DNA of 64,000 nt. Origin: Aedes albopictus. Lineage: Eukaryota > Arthropoda > Insecta > Diptera > Culicidae. The stretch spans positions 299,065,080-299,129,079 of the forward strand of contig NC_085136.1 in assembly GCF_035046485.1 (NCBI RefSeq), read 5' to 3'. The first letter of the stretch is position 1. Every line of letters begins with the position of its first letter. A program made the position numbers and the translations under genes. A model generated the notes under the pieces. The model was not told the DNA's origin and ran no database searches. It saw only the letters and a program-made list of their open reading frames with translations. Shown piece by piece: positions 32,027-43,585 of the stretch.

Positions 32027-33499
32027 ATTCCTCCAGGAGATCCTCGGATGTTCCTCAAAGAGTTCCTCGGAAATTCCTTCAGAAATTCCTCCAGAAGTGC
32101 TTCGGGAATTCGTCCAGGAGATCCTCGGGAACTCCTTCAGAAGATCCTCGAAAAATCCTCCAGGATTTCTTTGGGAGTTCCTCTAGGAGATCCATGGTGA
32201 TCCTCCAGGAAATCCATAAAAAATCCTACAGAAGACCCTCTTAAATTCCTCCAGAAATTCCTCGAGAATTCCTCCAGATGATGCTCGGGAAATACTCCAG
32301 GAGATCCTCTGGGATTCCTCCATAAGTTTTCCGTTAAAAATCTCTATAATAAAGGAATTATATAAAATTCCTCCAGGAGATCCTCGAAAATTCCACAAGA
32401 AGTTCCTCGAAAATTCCTTCAGAAGTTCCTCGGGAATTCCTCCAGAAGTTCTTCGGGAATGCCTCCAAGAGATCCTCGGCAACTCCTTCAGAAGATCCTC
32501 AAAAATCCTCCAGGATTTCCTCGGGAGTTCCTCCAGGAGATCCATGATGATCCTCCAGGAAATCTACAGGAATGCCTCCAGGAGATCCTCTTCAATTCCT
32601 CCAAGAGCTCCTCTGGACTTCCTCCAGAAGATCCTCGAGAGTTCCTCCAAGAGATCCTCGGGAATTCCTACAGATCTTGGGGAATTCCTGCAGGAGTTTT
32701 TCGGGAATTCCTGCAGGAGTTACTCGGGAATTACTCAAGAAGAACATTGTGAATTCCTGCAGGAGTTCATGGGGAATCTTTTCATAAGGAGTTTCTCGAG
32801 AATTTCTCCATTTGTAAAGTGTTTCTCGGGAATACGTCCAAGCATTCGACGAGAATTTCTCTAGGTTTTTTTTGCAGCTTTAAGGGAATTGCTCTAGGTT
32901 CCCCGGAAACCTACTCCAGGAGTTTCCTGTGAATTCCCGAATATTTCCTGTTTGTATTCGTAGAAACATCCAGTTGAACCTCTGATAAACTCCTGAAAGA
33001 TTACTTGAGAATCTCCTGGAAGAATACCCGTGAAAATGCTAGAGGAAATCTCGAGAAACTTCTGGAGGAATTCCCGAAACACTCCTGGAGGAATTCTCGA
33101 GGAGCTCCTGGAAGTATACTCGCGAATCTTCCGTAGAGATTGCCAAGGAAATCCTGGAAATCGTGGAGAAATTCCCGAGGAATTGCTGGAAGAATTCTCG
33201 AAGAACTCCTGGAGGAATTCCTGTGGAACTCCCGAAGAATCCTTGGAAAAAATCCCGAGGAACTCCAGGTGATTCCCACGAAACTCTCGGTGGAATTCTC
33301 GAGCTATTCCTGGAGGAATTCCGAGGAATTTTCTAAGTACTACTGGAGAAATTCTCGAGGAACTCCTAGAGATATACCCGGAAATCTCTTGAAGAGATTT
33401 CCGAGGAACTCGAGGAGAAATTCCCGAGGAACTCCTGGAAGAAATTCTCCGAGGAACTCCTGAAAGAATCCAGAGTATTACATGGAGGAACTTCCTAGG

Positions 33500-33540
33500 A
33501 TTGATTGATTCATTTAGCTTTGATAGCGAGCCCTTGGCTC
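33500..33540 (-). mobile_element. 41-bp micro-insertion with 11-bp target duplication
   Basis: AACTTCCTAGG flanks it at 33489-33499 and 33541-33551. On the minus strand the insert reads GAGCCAAGGGCTCGCTATC, AAAGCTAAATGAATCAATCAAT and so ends in an AATC repeat. This fits the extreme 3' end of a non-LTR element. Confidence 0.7.
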
Positions 33541-34061
33541 AACTTCCTAGGAATTTTTAAAAGGAATTTTAGATAATCTCCTAGATGAATTTCCCAGAGG
33601 AACTACTGAATAAATTCTTGGCAAACTCCTGGAGGAATTTCCGAAGAACTCATGGAGAAATGCCCGATGAACTTCAGGAAGAGTTCCCAGGGAACTCCAG
33701 GACGAATTCCTAAGAAAATGCTAGAGGAATTCCCTAGGAACTCCTGTAGAAATTCTGCAAGTATTCCGATTAACTCCTGGTGGAATTCTCCAGGAACTCC
33801 TAGGGGAAATCCGAGGAATACATGGAGGAATTTCCTATGAACTACTGGAGGAATCTCGAGGAACTCCTAGAGGTATACTCGAGAATCTCTTGAAGAGATT
33901 TCCGAGGAACTCATTAAAGAATCTCCAAGGAACTCGTGGACAAATTCTCGAGGAACTCCTGGAGGCATTCTTGAAGAACTTCTGAAGAAATTCTCCAAGG
34001 AATTCTTGAAGGAATTTAGCAGGAACTCCTGGAAGAATTCCGACAAATACATGGAGGAATG

Positions 34062-34347
34062 GCCCATAGGCCATATAGCCGAGGCGGTAAACGCACGGGT
34101 ATTCAGCATGACCATGCTGAGGGTGACGGGTTCGATTCCCGGTCGGTCCAGGATCTTTTCGTAAAGGAAATTTCCTTGACTTCCTTGGGCATAGAGTATC
34201 TTCGTGCCTGCCACACGATATACGCATGCAAAATGGTCATTGGCAGAGGAAGCTCTCAGTTAATAACTGTGGAAGTGCTCATAGAACACTAAGCTGAGAA
34301 GCAGGCTTTGTCCCAATGAGGACGTTACGCCAATAAGAGAGAGAGAG
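34062..34347 (+). mobile_element. Feilai SINE, full length, perfect target duplication
   Basis: Same structure as the copy at 31745 (A box, GGGTTCGATTCCCGGTCGG, GA tail). It is flanked by ACATGGAGGAATG at 34049-34061 and 34348-34360, a perfect 13-bp duplication of array sequence. Confidence 0.95.
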
Positions 34348-34974
34348 ACATGGAGGAATGTCCTGAAACTCCTGAAAGAATTTCAGAAAATCGTCTAGAT
34401 GAATCCCCAAGGGATTCCTTATGAAATTCCCGAGGAACTACTGAATAAATTCTCGGAAAACTCTTGGAGAAATTGGGAACTATTCAAATATTTTTCTTGG
34501 GAACTATTCAAATAATTTTCGAGGAACGCTTGGAGAAATTGCCCGAGGAACTCCAGGAGTAATTTCCGAAGAGCTCCTAGAGGAATGCCCAAGAAACTCC
34601 TGTAGGAATTCTCGAGGAACTCCTATAGGTATTCCGAGCAACTCCTGGTGGAATTCAGAGGAACTCCTAGAGGAATTTCCTAAGAAGTTCTGTTGGAATT
34701 CCCGAGGTTCTCCTAGAGGGATCCTCAAGGAATTCACAAGGAAATCCTGAAGAAATTCTCGGACAACTCCTGGAGTAATTCCCGAGGAACTCCAAAAGGA
34801 AATCGGAGGAGCTCCTGGAGGAATTTCAGAGGTACTCTTGAAGGAATTTCTAAAGGGATTTCTGATGGAATCCTGATGAAGGAATTCTCGTAGACAACTT
34901 CTGGAGGGATTCTCGAAGAATTACTGGAGAAATCTTAACAGGCTTTCTTGAACAAATCTTCAAATTGAAGACAT

Positions 34975-35240
34975 GTCTTCATATCTCGCAGGTGAATTTC
35001 ACGGAGGTTTCGAAGCGTTTCGAGGGGTTTTAGAAGCGTTTCATAGCATTTCAGGGCGTTTCAGGGAAACTTAAGGGGGTTTTAGAGGCTCCTGAATTTC
35101 ACGGAGGTTTCAGAGGTGTTTCAATGCATTTCAGGGCGTTTCAGGAGATTTCAGCGGGGTTTTAGGGCTTAGAGGCACTCAGGTAAATTTCGCGGAGATT
35201 TCATGGAAATTTAATAGGTGTTTGAAAGCGTTTCAATAAA
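34975..35240. repeat. GCGTTTCA degenerate repeat, cluster 2
   Basis: TTTCAGGGCGTTTCAGG and GAATTTCACGGAGGTTTC phrases recur with loose periodicity, matching clusters at 26,770 and 36,430. Confidence 0.65.
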
Positions 35241-35385
35241 ACAGACATCCAAGTGTAGTTCCAAAACTGTGAAAGGAATTTAACGGTCGTTTGAAATGGC
35301 AACACAAGTGGCAATTCCGTGGGGGCGCTGCTATCGCAAAGTTCCAATACCGTTGCCAATGGTGAATATGAAATTTTTCTAGATA

Positions 35386-36306
35386 CAGGGGATAGACAAA
35401 ATGATCGGGACAGGCAAAATTTTCACTTTTCAAAAAATGTTCAAATAGCTGTAACTTTTTGAAAAGTACATCGAAAAATCTGAAATTTTTTCTGTAAGTT
35501 GATCAATTAGTTATGTATCGATGGTCCAATTTTGGAAAAGATCGGGCTATTCTGTACGAAGCTATAAAGATTCTGGGAAAAGGTATAATTATCCGATAGC
35601 CAACTTTTAGCTGTTATATCTCCGGATGCAATAAACCGAATGCAATGAAATTTTGACCATTTATGACTGACATAATGAGCTTTGAAAAACGTTTAACTTA
35701 ACTTGAAACTATTAACAAGAGACAAAGTTATAGCGATTTCATTTATTTTTTGATTAATCAGAAAATTTATCTATTTTTAATATGCATCCCATTACTTTTT
35801 CAATTCATTACTTGTTATGTTATTACTTTCCATCAAAACATATTTTAATACAAGTCAATTAAAGGGAATTTAATTGATCTATAATTAGAATCTTGAATTT
35901 TGAAACGATGTTGAAGCTTTGGAAAATTTAGTGTTTTATTAGAAAAATAGTCTAATCGTTATAATTTTCTTCCGTGTGAACAATTTTAGGTTATATCAAA
36001 AGTTTTTCAAAGCTTATCATACAAGTCATAAACGCTCAAAATTTCATTACATTTGATTTATTGTATCCGGAGATATACCAGTTCAAAATTAGCTATCGAA
36101 TAATTTTGACTTTTTCTAGAATCTTTATAGCTTTGTACAGAATAGCCCGATCTTTTTCAAAATTGGACCATCGATACACAACTAATTGATCAACTTACAG
36201 TAAAAATTTCAGATTTTTCGATACACTTTTCAAAAAGTTTCAGCTATTTGAACATTTTTTGAAAAGTGAAAACTTTGCCTGTCCCGATCATTTTGTCTAT
36301 CCCCTG
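35386..36306. mobile_element. 921-bp foldback element with TA duplication
   Basis: The ends are CAGGGGATAGACAAAATGAT / its complement, flanked by TA (35384-35385, 36307-36308). The inverted arms can be followed for more than 300 bp each (for example GATCGGGCTATTCTGTACGA at about 35543 against TGTACAGAATAGCCCGATC near 36135). The centre is AT-rich. No ORF above 60 codons. It is a long-TIR MITE, probably moved by a Tc1/mariner-type transposase. Confidence 0.88.
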
Positions 36307-36429
36307 TATGTATACTTACCACTGATTGTGGAAATATGCTGTATGGTGGCGCTAGTGTTGTCAACGTTAAAAATATTTTAGTTCTTACACAGCTTTTGAA
36401 ATAAAATTTGCTCTAGTTTGGATGACTGT

Positions 36430-36690
36430 TCTCTGTGGTTTCAAGGCGTTTTTCACGGAGGTTTCATGCGGGTTTAAGAGGCGTTTCATGAGGTTTCCTG
36501 GGGGTTTGAGGGTTCTTCAGAGGCTCGCAGGTGAATTTAGCGAAGGTTCCAAGGTATCAAGTCGTTTGAAAGCGTTTCCATGCGTTTCAGAGCGTTTCAG
36601 TAGGTTTCAAAGAGGTTTTAGGGGGATTCAGGTGAACTTCACGAAGATTTCATGGGGATTCCAGAGGCGTTTCAAAGCTTTAGTTGATCA
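36430..36690. repeat. GCGTTTCA degenerate repeat, cluster 3
   Basis: GGCGTTTCATGAGG, GCGTTTCAGAGCGTTTCAG and CTTCACGAAGATTTCATGGG repeats, the same family as clusters 1 and 2. Together with cluster 2 it flanks the foldback element. Confidence 0.65.
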
Positions 36691-36837
36691 GGTGGGCTGA
36701 ACTCCAGGAAGTTTTCGGATACTCCTATACTATCATAGAAACCACCACTCGATATAACATTGATGTCTGAGGATAACGTGCCTCTGGAGCCACCCAGATG
36801 AACAACGTGAGAAGTGGGCTAGCTAGGCTCCTGTTAA

Positions 36838-36952
36838 CCCTTTGGAGTTGTATTGTTTTGCCCGTCGCTGGCTGCCGCAACCTCGCTAGTCCCGAACACG
36901 TTTGTTCGGTTAAATTGCCGGGGTCATATATGACCCATCCAGCTCCAAGGGA
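36838..36952. mobile_element. 115-bp MITE with TTAA flanks (piggyBac type)
   Basis: TTAA at 36834-36837 and 36953-36956. The ends CCCTTTGGAG and CTCCAAGGGA are inverted with one slip. It contains the palindrome GGGTCATATATGACCC. The same end (TTAACCCTTTGGAGCCGG plus GGGGTCATATATGACCCC) recurs at 54245 without a visible partner. Confidence 0.7.
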
Positions 36953-36956
36953 TTAA

Positions 36957-38495
36957 GGATATCAGAAGGAGTTGTGGAAGCTGCGCACGTAGTGCGTGAG
37001 CCTCCTATCATTCTTGCAACGATTCGAATTTTATCAATACATTCATAATATTTTGCCTTAAAAAAAACTCTTCCACAAAGTTAACCTCTCTAGATTACAA
37101 GACACAACACAGAGAATTCCTCACGAGGGAGCAAGGAACTCCGTCTTCAAGCGAACAAAGAACCTATACTCCAGCAGCACCTATGCGCATTGCCTTTAAT
37201 ACTAGTTATACCTATCACGTGTGGCGGATTGCCTTATTGGGCATCATGATGGGGAGGCCTGACTATTAGAATTATGTAATAGCACACACAAAGCACCCTT
37301 AGCCAGAGACCGCGAAGACGCTGAAGCAAATCAACTCCTTACTCTATACTTTCCGCAAATGGTCGGTCCCGGTCGTACGACGACGATGATTCCCAGGATC
37401 TGACCTAACGGATCGACCGTGCTCCGGCCATCGCTGTGTGTCGGTCGTGATCTTCTCAATCGTTTCTCCAGCCAGCCATCGGCTCCCATATGGGGAGAGA
37501 GGGAGAGATGCAAACCATTCCCGGTCCCGATCTTGCGAATATGTGTAATTTTAATTAGAAAAGAAATAACACATTCCCGGTACGGAAAACCACCATCCGT
37601 GTCCATAAGAGGCGAACCCGAGCCAAGAAAAGATAATATATTGCATACGGAAGCTGGTTGTTCTGCTGTACGAAGAATGGCGGCAACACGTAACTCAGGC
37701 AGGCAGGCAGGCATCACGCTTATTGTCGTCCGCTGGCCGCGGTTTCACCACAAGATTGCCATCATCCCCGGCAGTGCAGGACCGTCCACATGGTGCTACC
37801 GCCGCCACCTCACTAGATGCTGGTTAATATCAATAAATTTATGGCGAAACGAGAGATGATTATAGACATTGTTGCACCGCCCGTGTTCGGCCGGCGTTGG
37901 GGTCTGCCAAGAACTGTAACAGGGCTGGTAACAAATCGTCCTACGGAAACCATGCATGGTAAGGATTCTAGCAATTCCTTCAGCAGAAATAACCTACAAG
38001 AAAAAAAAAACGCTAAAACCAAAGAAAAATCTCATAGCGGATACCAGCCCTGCACTAAGCTATGTTTAGGTGCTATGAAGAGGCTGCTGGATGATCGAAT
38101 CAGTACGCAGAAGATGAGGGAAAGATGAGCGAGCATCAGCTTTCTTTCATACTTTTTGCACGTCTTCATAAGCCTAAGAGGTAAAAAGGCGTTGCGTCTT
38201 TTTCACCCGTCCGTCCGTCGTCGTCCACTATTTTGTAATCGAACCGTAATCAGATTTTGTTCCGCACGGTAATGATGCACTATCGGGGTGGATAGATTCA
38301 CTTCGAGTCGGTTCACAGGAAAACAGCATACAGCAGATAGATGGAATGTTGCAACGTGTTATGCATTCGGAATGTGTTTTGTGTGGGAACAGTATCATCT
38401 TGTGGTGCGGATGGATCATTGTCCTTTGAGTACCTAAAACAGGAGTATGAGCTCAGGTATTGAAGAATGTTTTACGTAGTTTGGAACCTTCTTAC
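36957..38495. other. Intergenic sequence
   Basis: No gene family recognised. Open frames up to 146 codons (37419-37859, plus) overlap an opposite-strand frame of similar length and have no motif. A short (GCAG)n run lies at about 37698-37712. Confidence 0.4.
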
Positions 38496-40700
38496 TTACT
38501 TTCTGTCCTGAGTATCCATGGTGGTGCAGAGGGCTGAAATGAAAGATCTCCATCCTAGGATATTGCTCGCCGTCGCCTTGACCTGTGGCCAGGTCAAATT
38601 TCTGTCGACTTTCTTTTCTGGTTGAAGCTGTGCCGACATAAGCCTCTGGATCTGCCTCTGCTGCAATGCACTGTTGGGTTCTAATCTAACGCTATCGCTA
38701 TCGGCTTTTGATGACATCGACAATGGAGCTCCACGTTGGAGATCCAATTGTAAGACCACCATGCACGAAGTTTGTACCGCTGGCATCTATTGATGAAGAC
38801 CTGCAGCCGTTGAGTGTTCTCCACTGATACACACCAAGTTTCACTGGCGTATGTACAGCAGCACAGATTTCACATTCGAGTTGAAACTTTGGATTTTGGA
38901 GCAACGACTAATCTGATTGTTTTTCCATAAATCGGCACCAACATTTCAAAAGGGCGTAACTGCATTTGGAAGTAATACCTTCTTTCAAAGCTGTAGGTCG
39001 TACTGCCTCCCTTACACTCAAAACACCGTGATTGTCGGAAAGAGGAGAGTTTTTCCCATCTGGTACTCGTTGTGAAAAACATGGAAATCATAACACATGA
39101 TCCACAGCGTTAAAAGAAGGTGATGATTCCAAAAGCAGTTACGCCCTTTTGAAATGTTGGTGTTGAAATTTCTTAAATTCGCAAAAGCAGCCCTCGCCTT
39201 CTTGATCCATGCACCTATGTCGATCTTGGTGCCACCATAGGCCGCCATTTGGCTACCAAGATATTGGAAGCTTTCAACATTCTCCACCAATAGCAACCGT
39301 AAATCTGAAAGGGTAGACCATGTTTATATTCATCGAATTGGTATTGTTGACGTTGATGGTAAGACCTGCCGCCGAGGGGCGATCGGCAACATCAACGAGC
39401 TTACTTTGCATATCAGAGTGCCCTTGAGCTAAGAGAGTCATCCACCAGCCAGTTCAAAGTCGTCGAGGTGCTCCATGGTAATGGGCTACCACAGCAACCC
39501 ATGATTTGGTTCACGATCAATCGCATCTACCAGAATTTCGTCGATAACAATAAGGAACAGCATCGGTGATAGTATACAACCTAGCCTTCCTCCAGCAACG
39601 ACCCGGATGGGATCGGACAAGGCGGCGTGGTGTAGTATTCTGCACGAAAATGCCCTGTACTGTGCTTCAATAAGGCCGATTTTTCTCAGGGTCACCCTTG
39701 CATCTGAGGGTTCCCCACATGTTTTCGTGATTGAGTGGGTCGAAAGCTTTTCCGTAAACAATGAACATAAGGTAGAGAGACTCTTGGAATTCATTGATTT
39801 GCTCCAGAATGATACGGAGTGTTACAATATGGTCCACACAGGATCGTACGGCACGGCATGCTGCTTGCTGCCGCCGGAGAGTTGCGTCAATCTATTTATG
39901 TATCGGGTTATTACCCGTTGCAAGAAAATAGCGAGCGAAAAAGGTGCAAAATCGCTAATAGACCTCCGCTGGTATGTTTAATCGTTATGGTGTCTTCTAC
40001 AATAAGTGCGCGAATTGGCCAAGGAATACTGCGCCGAAAACACCGAAATGATTTTTCTTACAGGCGGAGATGTATGGGCGCTTGCGCGTACAAATTTTCG
40101 CGCAACGCATAATAAAGTTCACTTTACAGAGGACGTTGAGAACGATGCACAGCAACATCATACCCCGCCAATTATCGCATACAGTCAGGTCATCCTTTTC
40201 GGCTGTTTCTATCTCCTGCAATGATGGAGCTTCGGTGTTGACACGGGTTATGCGTCCAACCCTTTGGATCATGCTGCGGTGTCGGTGGTGTAGTCGACAC
40301 TTCAAAAAGGTTTCCAAACTGCTCGAACCAGCGTTTCAGCTGGTCAGCGGGGTCGGTCAATAGCTGTCCAGATGTGTTTTTCAAGGGCATCGTAGCATTC
40401 ATCTTAATCCCACTGCACTGAGGTGTCGTGAGACATCGTAGAAGAGACGAATGTTGCCGGTATTCGTGGCTTTTTCGCCTTCGTCGGTTCGCCCACGCTC
40501 TTTTGTCCCACCTACATGAGCGCTTCACTTCCCTCTCGAGAGCCGAATAGCGCTATCGGGCTACGGCTTTGGCTCCTTGTGTTTTCACTCGCTCTATCGC
40601 GGCTTTGGCGTTCCTTCGCTCCTCTATCTTCTTCCAGGTGTCATCTGTGATCCACTGCTATCTCTGGGAGTAGCTCGTCCAAATTATTCTCGCCGGTGGC
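38496..40700 (-). pseudogene. RTE-like non-LTR retrotransposon, heavily decayed
   Basis: Minus-strand protein fragments appear in the expected order: pre-RT 40528-40190 (MNATMPLKNTSGQLLTDPAD), RT fingers/palm 40317-39997 (LTVCDNWRGMMLLC) and 39794-39486 (GLIEAQYRAFSCRILHHAAL; GRLGCILSPMLFLIVIDEIL), thumb 39296-39018 (VENVESFQYLGSQM; GGTKIDIGAWIKKARAAFA) and the C-terminus 38786-38496 (NLTWPQVKATASNILGWRSF). The YADD-equivalent region lies in the damaged interval near 39.4 kb and is not readable. Frames change at least four times and segments are missing, so it is an old, dead copy. RTE clade is my best reading of the motifs; an L2-like assignment is not excluded. Confidence 0.78.
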
Positions 40701-40748
40701 GATGAAGGCGATCTTGGTGGCGCTCCGAAAGCTAGAAGTTCCGACATA

Positions 40749-42417
40749 AAGCCTGTATCCGCAATATTTGGGACACAGAAACACAGCTGTAACTCTGCAA
40801 TAGATACATTAAAATTGCTCAAATTTTGTCTAATAACATCTTAAGATGTGTTCATTTCACCTACAAAATTTCATGTAAATCGGTGCAGTACTTTTTGTTG
40901 TAGCAACGAAAGAGTAAAATGTGCGCCATTGAATTTTGTACAGCCCCAAGTTTTGCTTGTCAGCGCTGTAACTTTTGAATTTGGCAAAGGAAATGGCTGA
41001 AATTTTGAACACAAATCTCTCAATCTACATTTGTTGCATGGGCAAAATTTCAAAAAAATCGATGCACTAACAACAATTTTATAGTCGAAACATGTATTGG
41101 GACTGAACGTGATTTTAGCCTCTCAGACAGCAATTAGTCAGCACCCTTTATTGTTTCGGTTGTACTATTGAAAGTGCTATAGCAATAATCATCAAATTTT
41201 GCAGGCATAATATACACATAATAAACTAGCTTCCGTGAAATTTTCATGAAAATTGGCAGAGAAATTCAAAAGTTATGAATAGGCAAAAATTGCACATGAA
41301 AAACACGAAAAATTTTCACTAACACTCACCCCTATCAACACCAGTAGTAGCGTGGCTCAAAATACCACATGTCAAAAAGTTCGATGGGCCCCCTTCTCAT
41401 TTCGATCTATATGACGCCACGATGCTGTGGTCAAATTTTCAGCTAAATCCGTTTACATTTGGGCGGTGCTAAACTCATTTGAATTTTGTATGGGAGTTTA
41501 TATGGGAAAACATCGTTTTTAGCATTTTTCTCATGAGGGGCACTATTTTTACTTAAAACACATAACCGATTGTATTGAACTATAGTCTCACATGTGCTGA
41601 AAAACTTTGTCGAAGACCGCAAAGTCATCCGAAGCTTGTAGGAAAAGATATTACACGCAGACCATCTGGTGGTGCTTAACATTTAACATGTAAAGGAATA
41701 ACAATAGCAATAACATCTCATTGAATGGGCCCGTATTGTCTAGGCTATAGCTTTTTTCGCAAGTGTCTGATCGCGTAGCGGTCTTCGACAAAGTTTTTCG
41801 GCATATCCCAGGCTATATTTCTATAGGATCGATTACGTGTTTTAAGGGAAATTGGAACGCCTCAGAAGAAAACTGCAAAAAACGATGTTTTCCCATATAA
41901 ACTCCCACACAAACTTCAAACAAATTTAGCACCGCCCTAATGTTAACGGATTTAGCTGAAAATTTGACCAGAGCATCGTGGCGTCATATAGAACGAAATG
42001 AGAAGGGGGCCCATTGAACTTTTTGACATGTGGTTTTGCCATACAAGCTTGAGCCACCCAAACCAGTAGCTTTCAAACCAATTGGTCAAAGTTGATGAAA
42101 TTTTGCAAGAAAGTGTCTCTATAAGTATCATAACTGCTAACGAAATTTCATAATTACCACCACAGAACTTTGAACTGTAGCGTTAAAGAACCATCTACTA
42201 TGCGAATGAAAATTGGTCATGATTGTACAAAATGCTTAAAACCGCGTCTGTTTGTTTTTCATCCACAGTTAAAAGTAATGTATCGATTTTTATGAAATTT
42301 GACACAAATAATAAACATACAACAAAGAGTTCTCAGTCAATTATTTGGTCAATTTTATCGATTCATTACAGAGCTAATGACGTATTTCTGTGTCCCGATT
42401 ATTGCGGATACAGGCTT
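40749..42417. mobile_element. 1.67-kb TIR element with TA duplication
   Basis: The left end AAGCCTGTATCCGCAATA continues to GGGACACAGAAA, and the right end is its complement (42382-42417). TA lies on each side (40747-40748, 42418-42419). About 35 bp of TIR with few mismatches. No transposase. It contains the 714-bp foldback element below. Confidence 0.8.
41348..42061. mobile_element. 714-bp foldback element nested in the 1.67-kb element
   Basis: Long inverted arms of about 250 bp: GTGGCTCAAAA ... CATGTCAAAAAGTTCGATGG on the left against CCATTGAACTTTTTGACATG ... TTGAGCCAC on the right. It is flanked by the octamer ACCAGTAG (41340-41347 and 42062-42069). The 8-bp duplication suggests a hAT-type MITE. 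No ORF of note. Confidence 0.78.
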
Positions 42418-42419
42418 TA

Positions 42420-43050
42420 TCCGCAGCACGGTTTTGCAGCTCCTCGACCAAGGACCTTTTCACCGCAGCGTCTTTCAGTCGGATTGTGTTGAACCAGCGC
42501 CCCATTTTCTACTCCTGTCGATGGATCCTCGCAATGCGCAACCGGATTTCGCCGAGATGGTGGTCGGACGTAATATCGGTGCGTTGTTTGTTTTGCACAT
42601 CAAGAAGGCTCCGTCGTGGTCGATTAGAATTTCCGTGACGCCATCACGGGCAACCCATGCCACTATGTGCACTGGTCGCCGATTTTCATTTTTCGCGCCG
42701 GTGTTCAGTGCACGAATGATCACTATCATAAGAGTTTAACTGCAATAATTGATTTCTCATCATCTATTTTCTCATCTGTAAATGTAATCCGATCATTAGC
42801 GAAAGAGAAAATCGATGATTCATATTCGGTTACTTTTGCAGTTGCGTCTAGCATGACTATTGACTATTCTCTAGCAGATTACCAAGAGATGATCTAAAAA
42901 CGGATCGTATTTTTGAAAATATTATTATTAAGAGAATATCAATGAAAAAATCAATCACTAAAGTTATGCTCTTATGATATTAAAATTGAAAACAGTACGT
43001 TCTAACAATTTGAAGTCTAATCATTGGAATTTTCGCTTCATCATTGACTT
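42420..43050. other. No recognised gene
   Basis: GC-richer 42,420-42,730 has overlapping open frames on both strands (146 codons plus at 42299-42739, 84 codons minus) that resemble no family I know. The rest is AT-rich. Confidence 0.35.
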
Positions 43051-43585
43051 TTTTTCAGAAGATCTCGACAGGAGTACCTACAAGGATAACTCCAGGATTT
43101 CCTTAAGGAATTCTTTCAAGAGGAATTCAGAGACAGACACATCAGAGACTCATCCAGAAGATCCTTCAGGGATTCTCATAAGAGGTCCTTCAGAGATTTG
43201 TCTAAGTGTTCCTTCATGGATTCCTTCTGAAGATCCTTCAGGAATTCTTTAGGAACTAGCCTCGGAGTTTCCTCAAAGATTCCTTCAGGAATTCCTCTAG
43301 CATTTCTTTATTGGATTTCTCCTGATGTTTTGTAGGGATCACTCAAGGAGATCCTACAGGGATCACTCCAGGAGTTTCAGGAATTAATTCCAGCATCCAT
43401 CCTAAAATTTCTTCAAGGAATCCTCCAGAAATTCTTTCGGGGATTCCTCTTGGAATTCCTTCGGGAGATATCTCCTGATTTTTTTTCAGGGATTTTTTCA
43501 GGAGTTCTTTTAGAGTTTTCTCTAGGAGATCCTTCAGCTACTCCTACAGAAATTCCTTCAGGGTTTCTTTGAGAATTCATGCAGT
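43050..43585. repeat. Degenerate GGATTCCTTC/AGGAATTC array
   Basis: Repeats of (T/C)CCTTCAGG(A/G)ATTC and TCTCCAGGAGAT phrases, the same broad family as the large arrays. Confidence 0.65.

Larger units (their letters stand above)
31213..32950 (+). repeat. Degenerate 24-bp-period array, middle block
   Basis: Well-ordered repeats of GGGAATTCCTCC plus AGGAGATCCTCG. A larger duplication is visible: the AAATCTCTATAAT(T)AAGGAATTATATAAA module occurs at 31452-31481 and, uninterrupted, at 32337-32367. Two insertions (31482-31731 and a Feilai SINE) sit after the first copy. Confidence 0.8.
32980..34970 (-). repeat. Degenerate 24-bp-period array, inverted block
   Basis: The same repeat family but in the opposite orientation: GAGGAACTCCTGG and AGGAATTC(C/T)CGAGG phrases. 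The switch falls in a disordered stretch near 32,880-32,980. Plus- and minus-oriented blocks together could pair over more than a kilobase. Confidence 0.78.

Noticed and set aside
31213..34970. CRISPR-like repeat-spacer structure
   Set aside because: The repeats are degenerate, contiguous and without unique spacers, and the genome is a eukaryote.
42299..42739. 146-codon ORF in a GC-richer patch
   Set aside because: No family resemblance, overlaps the right end of a TIR element and an antisense ORF of similar quality.
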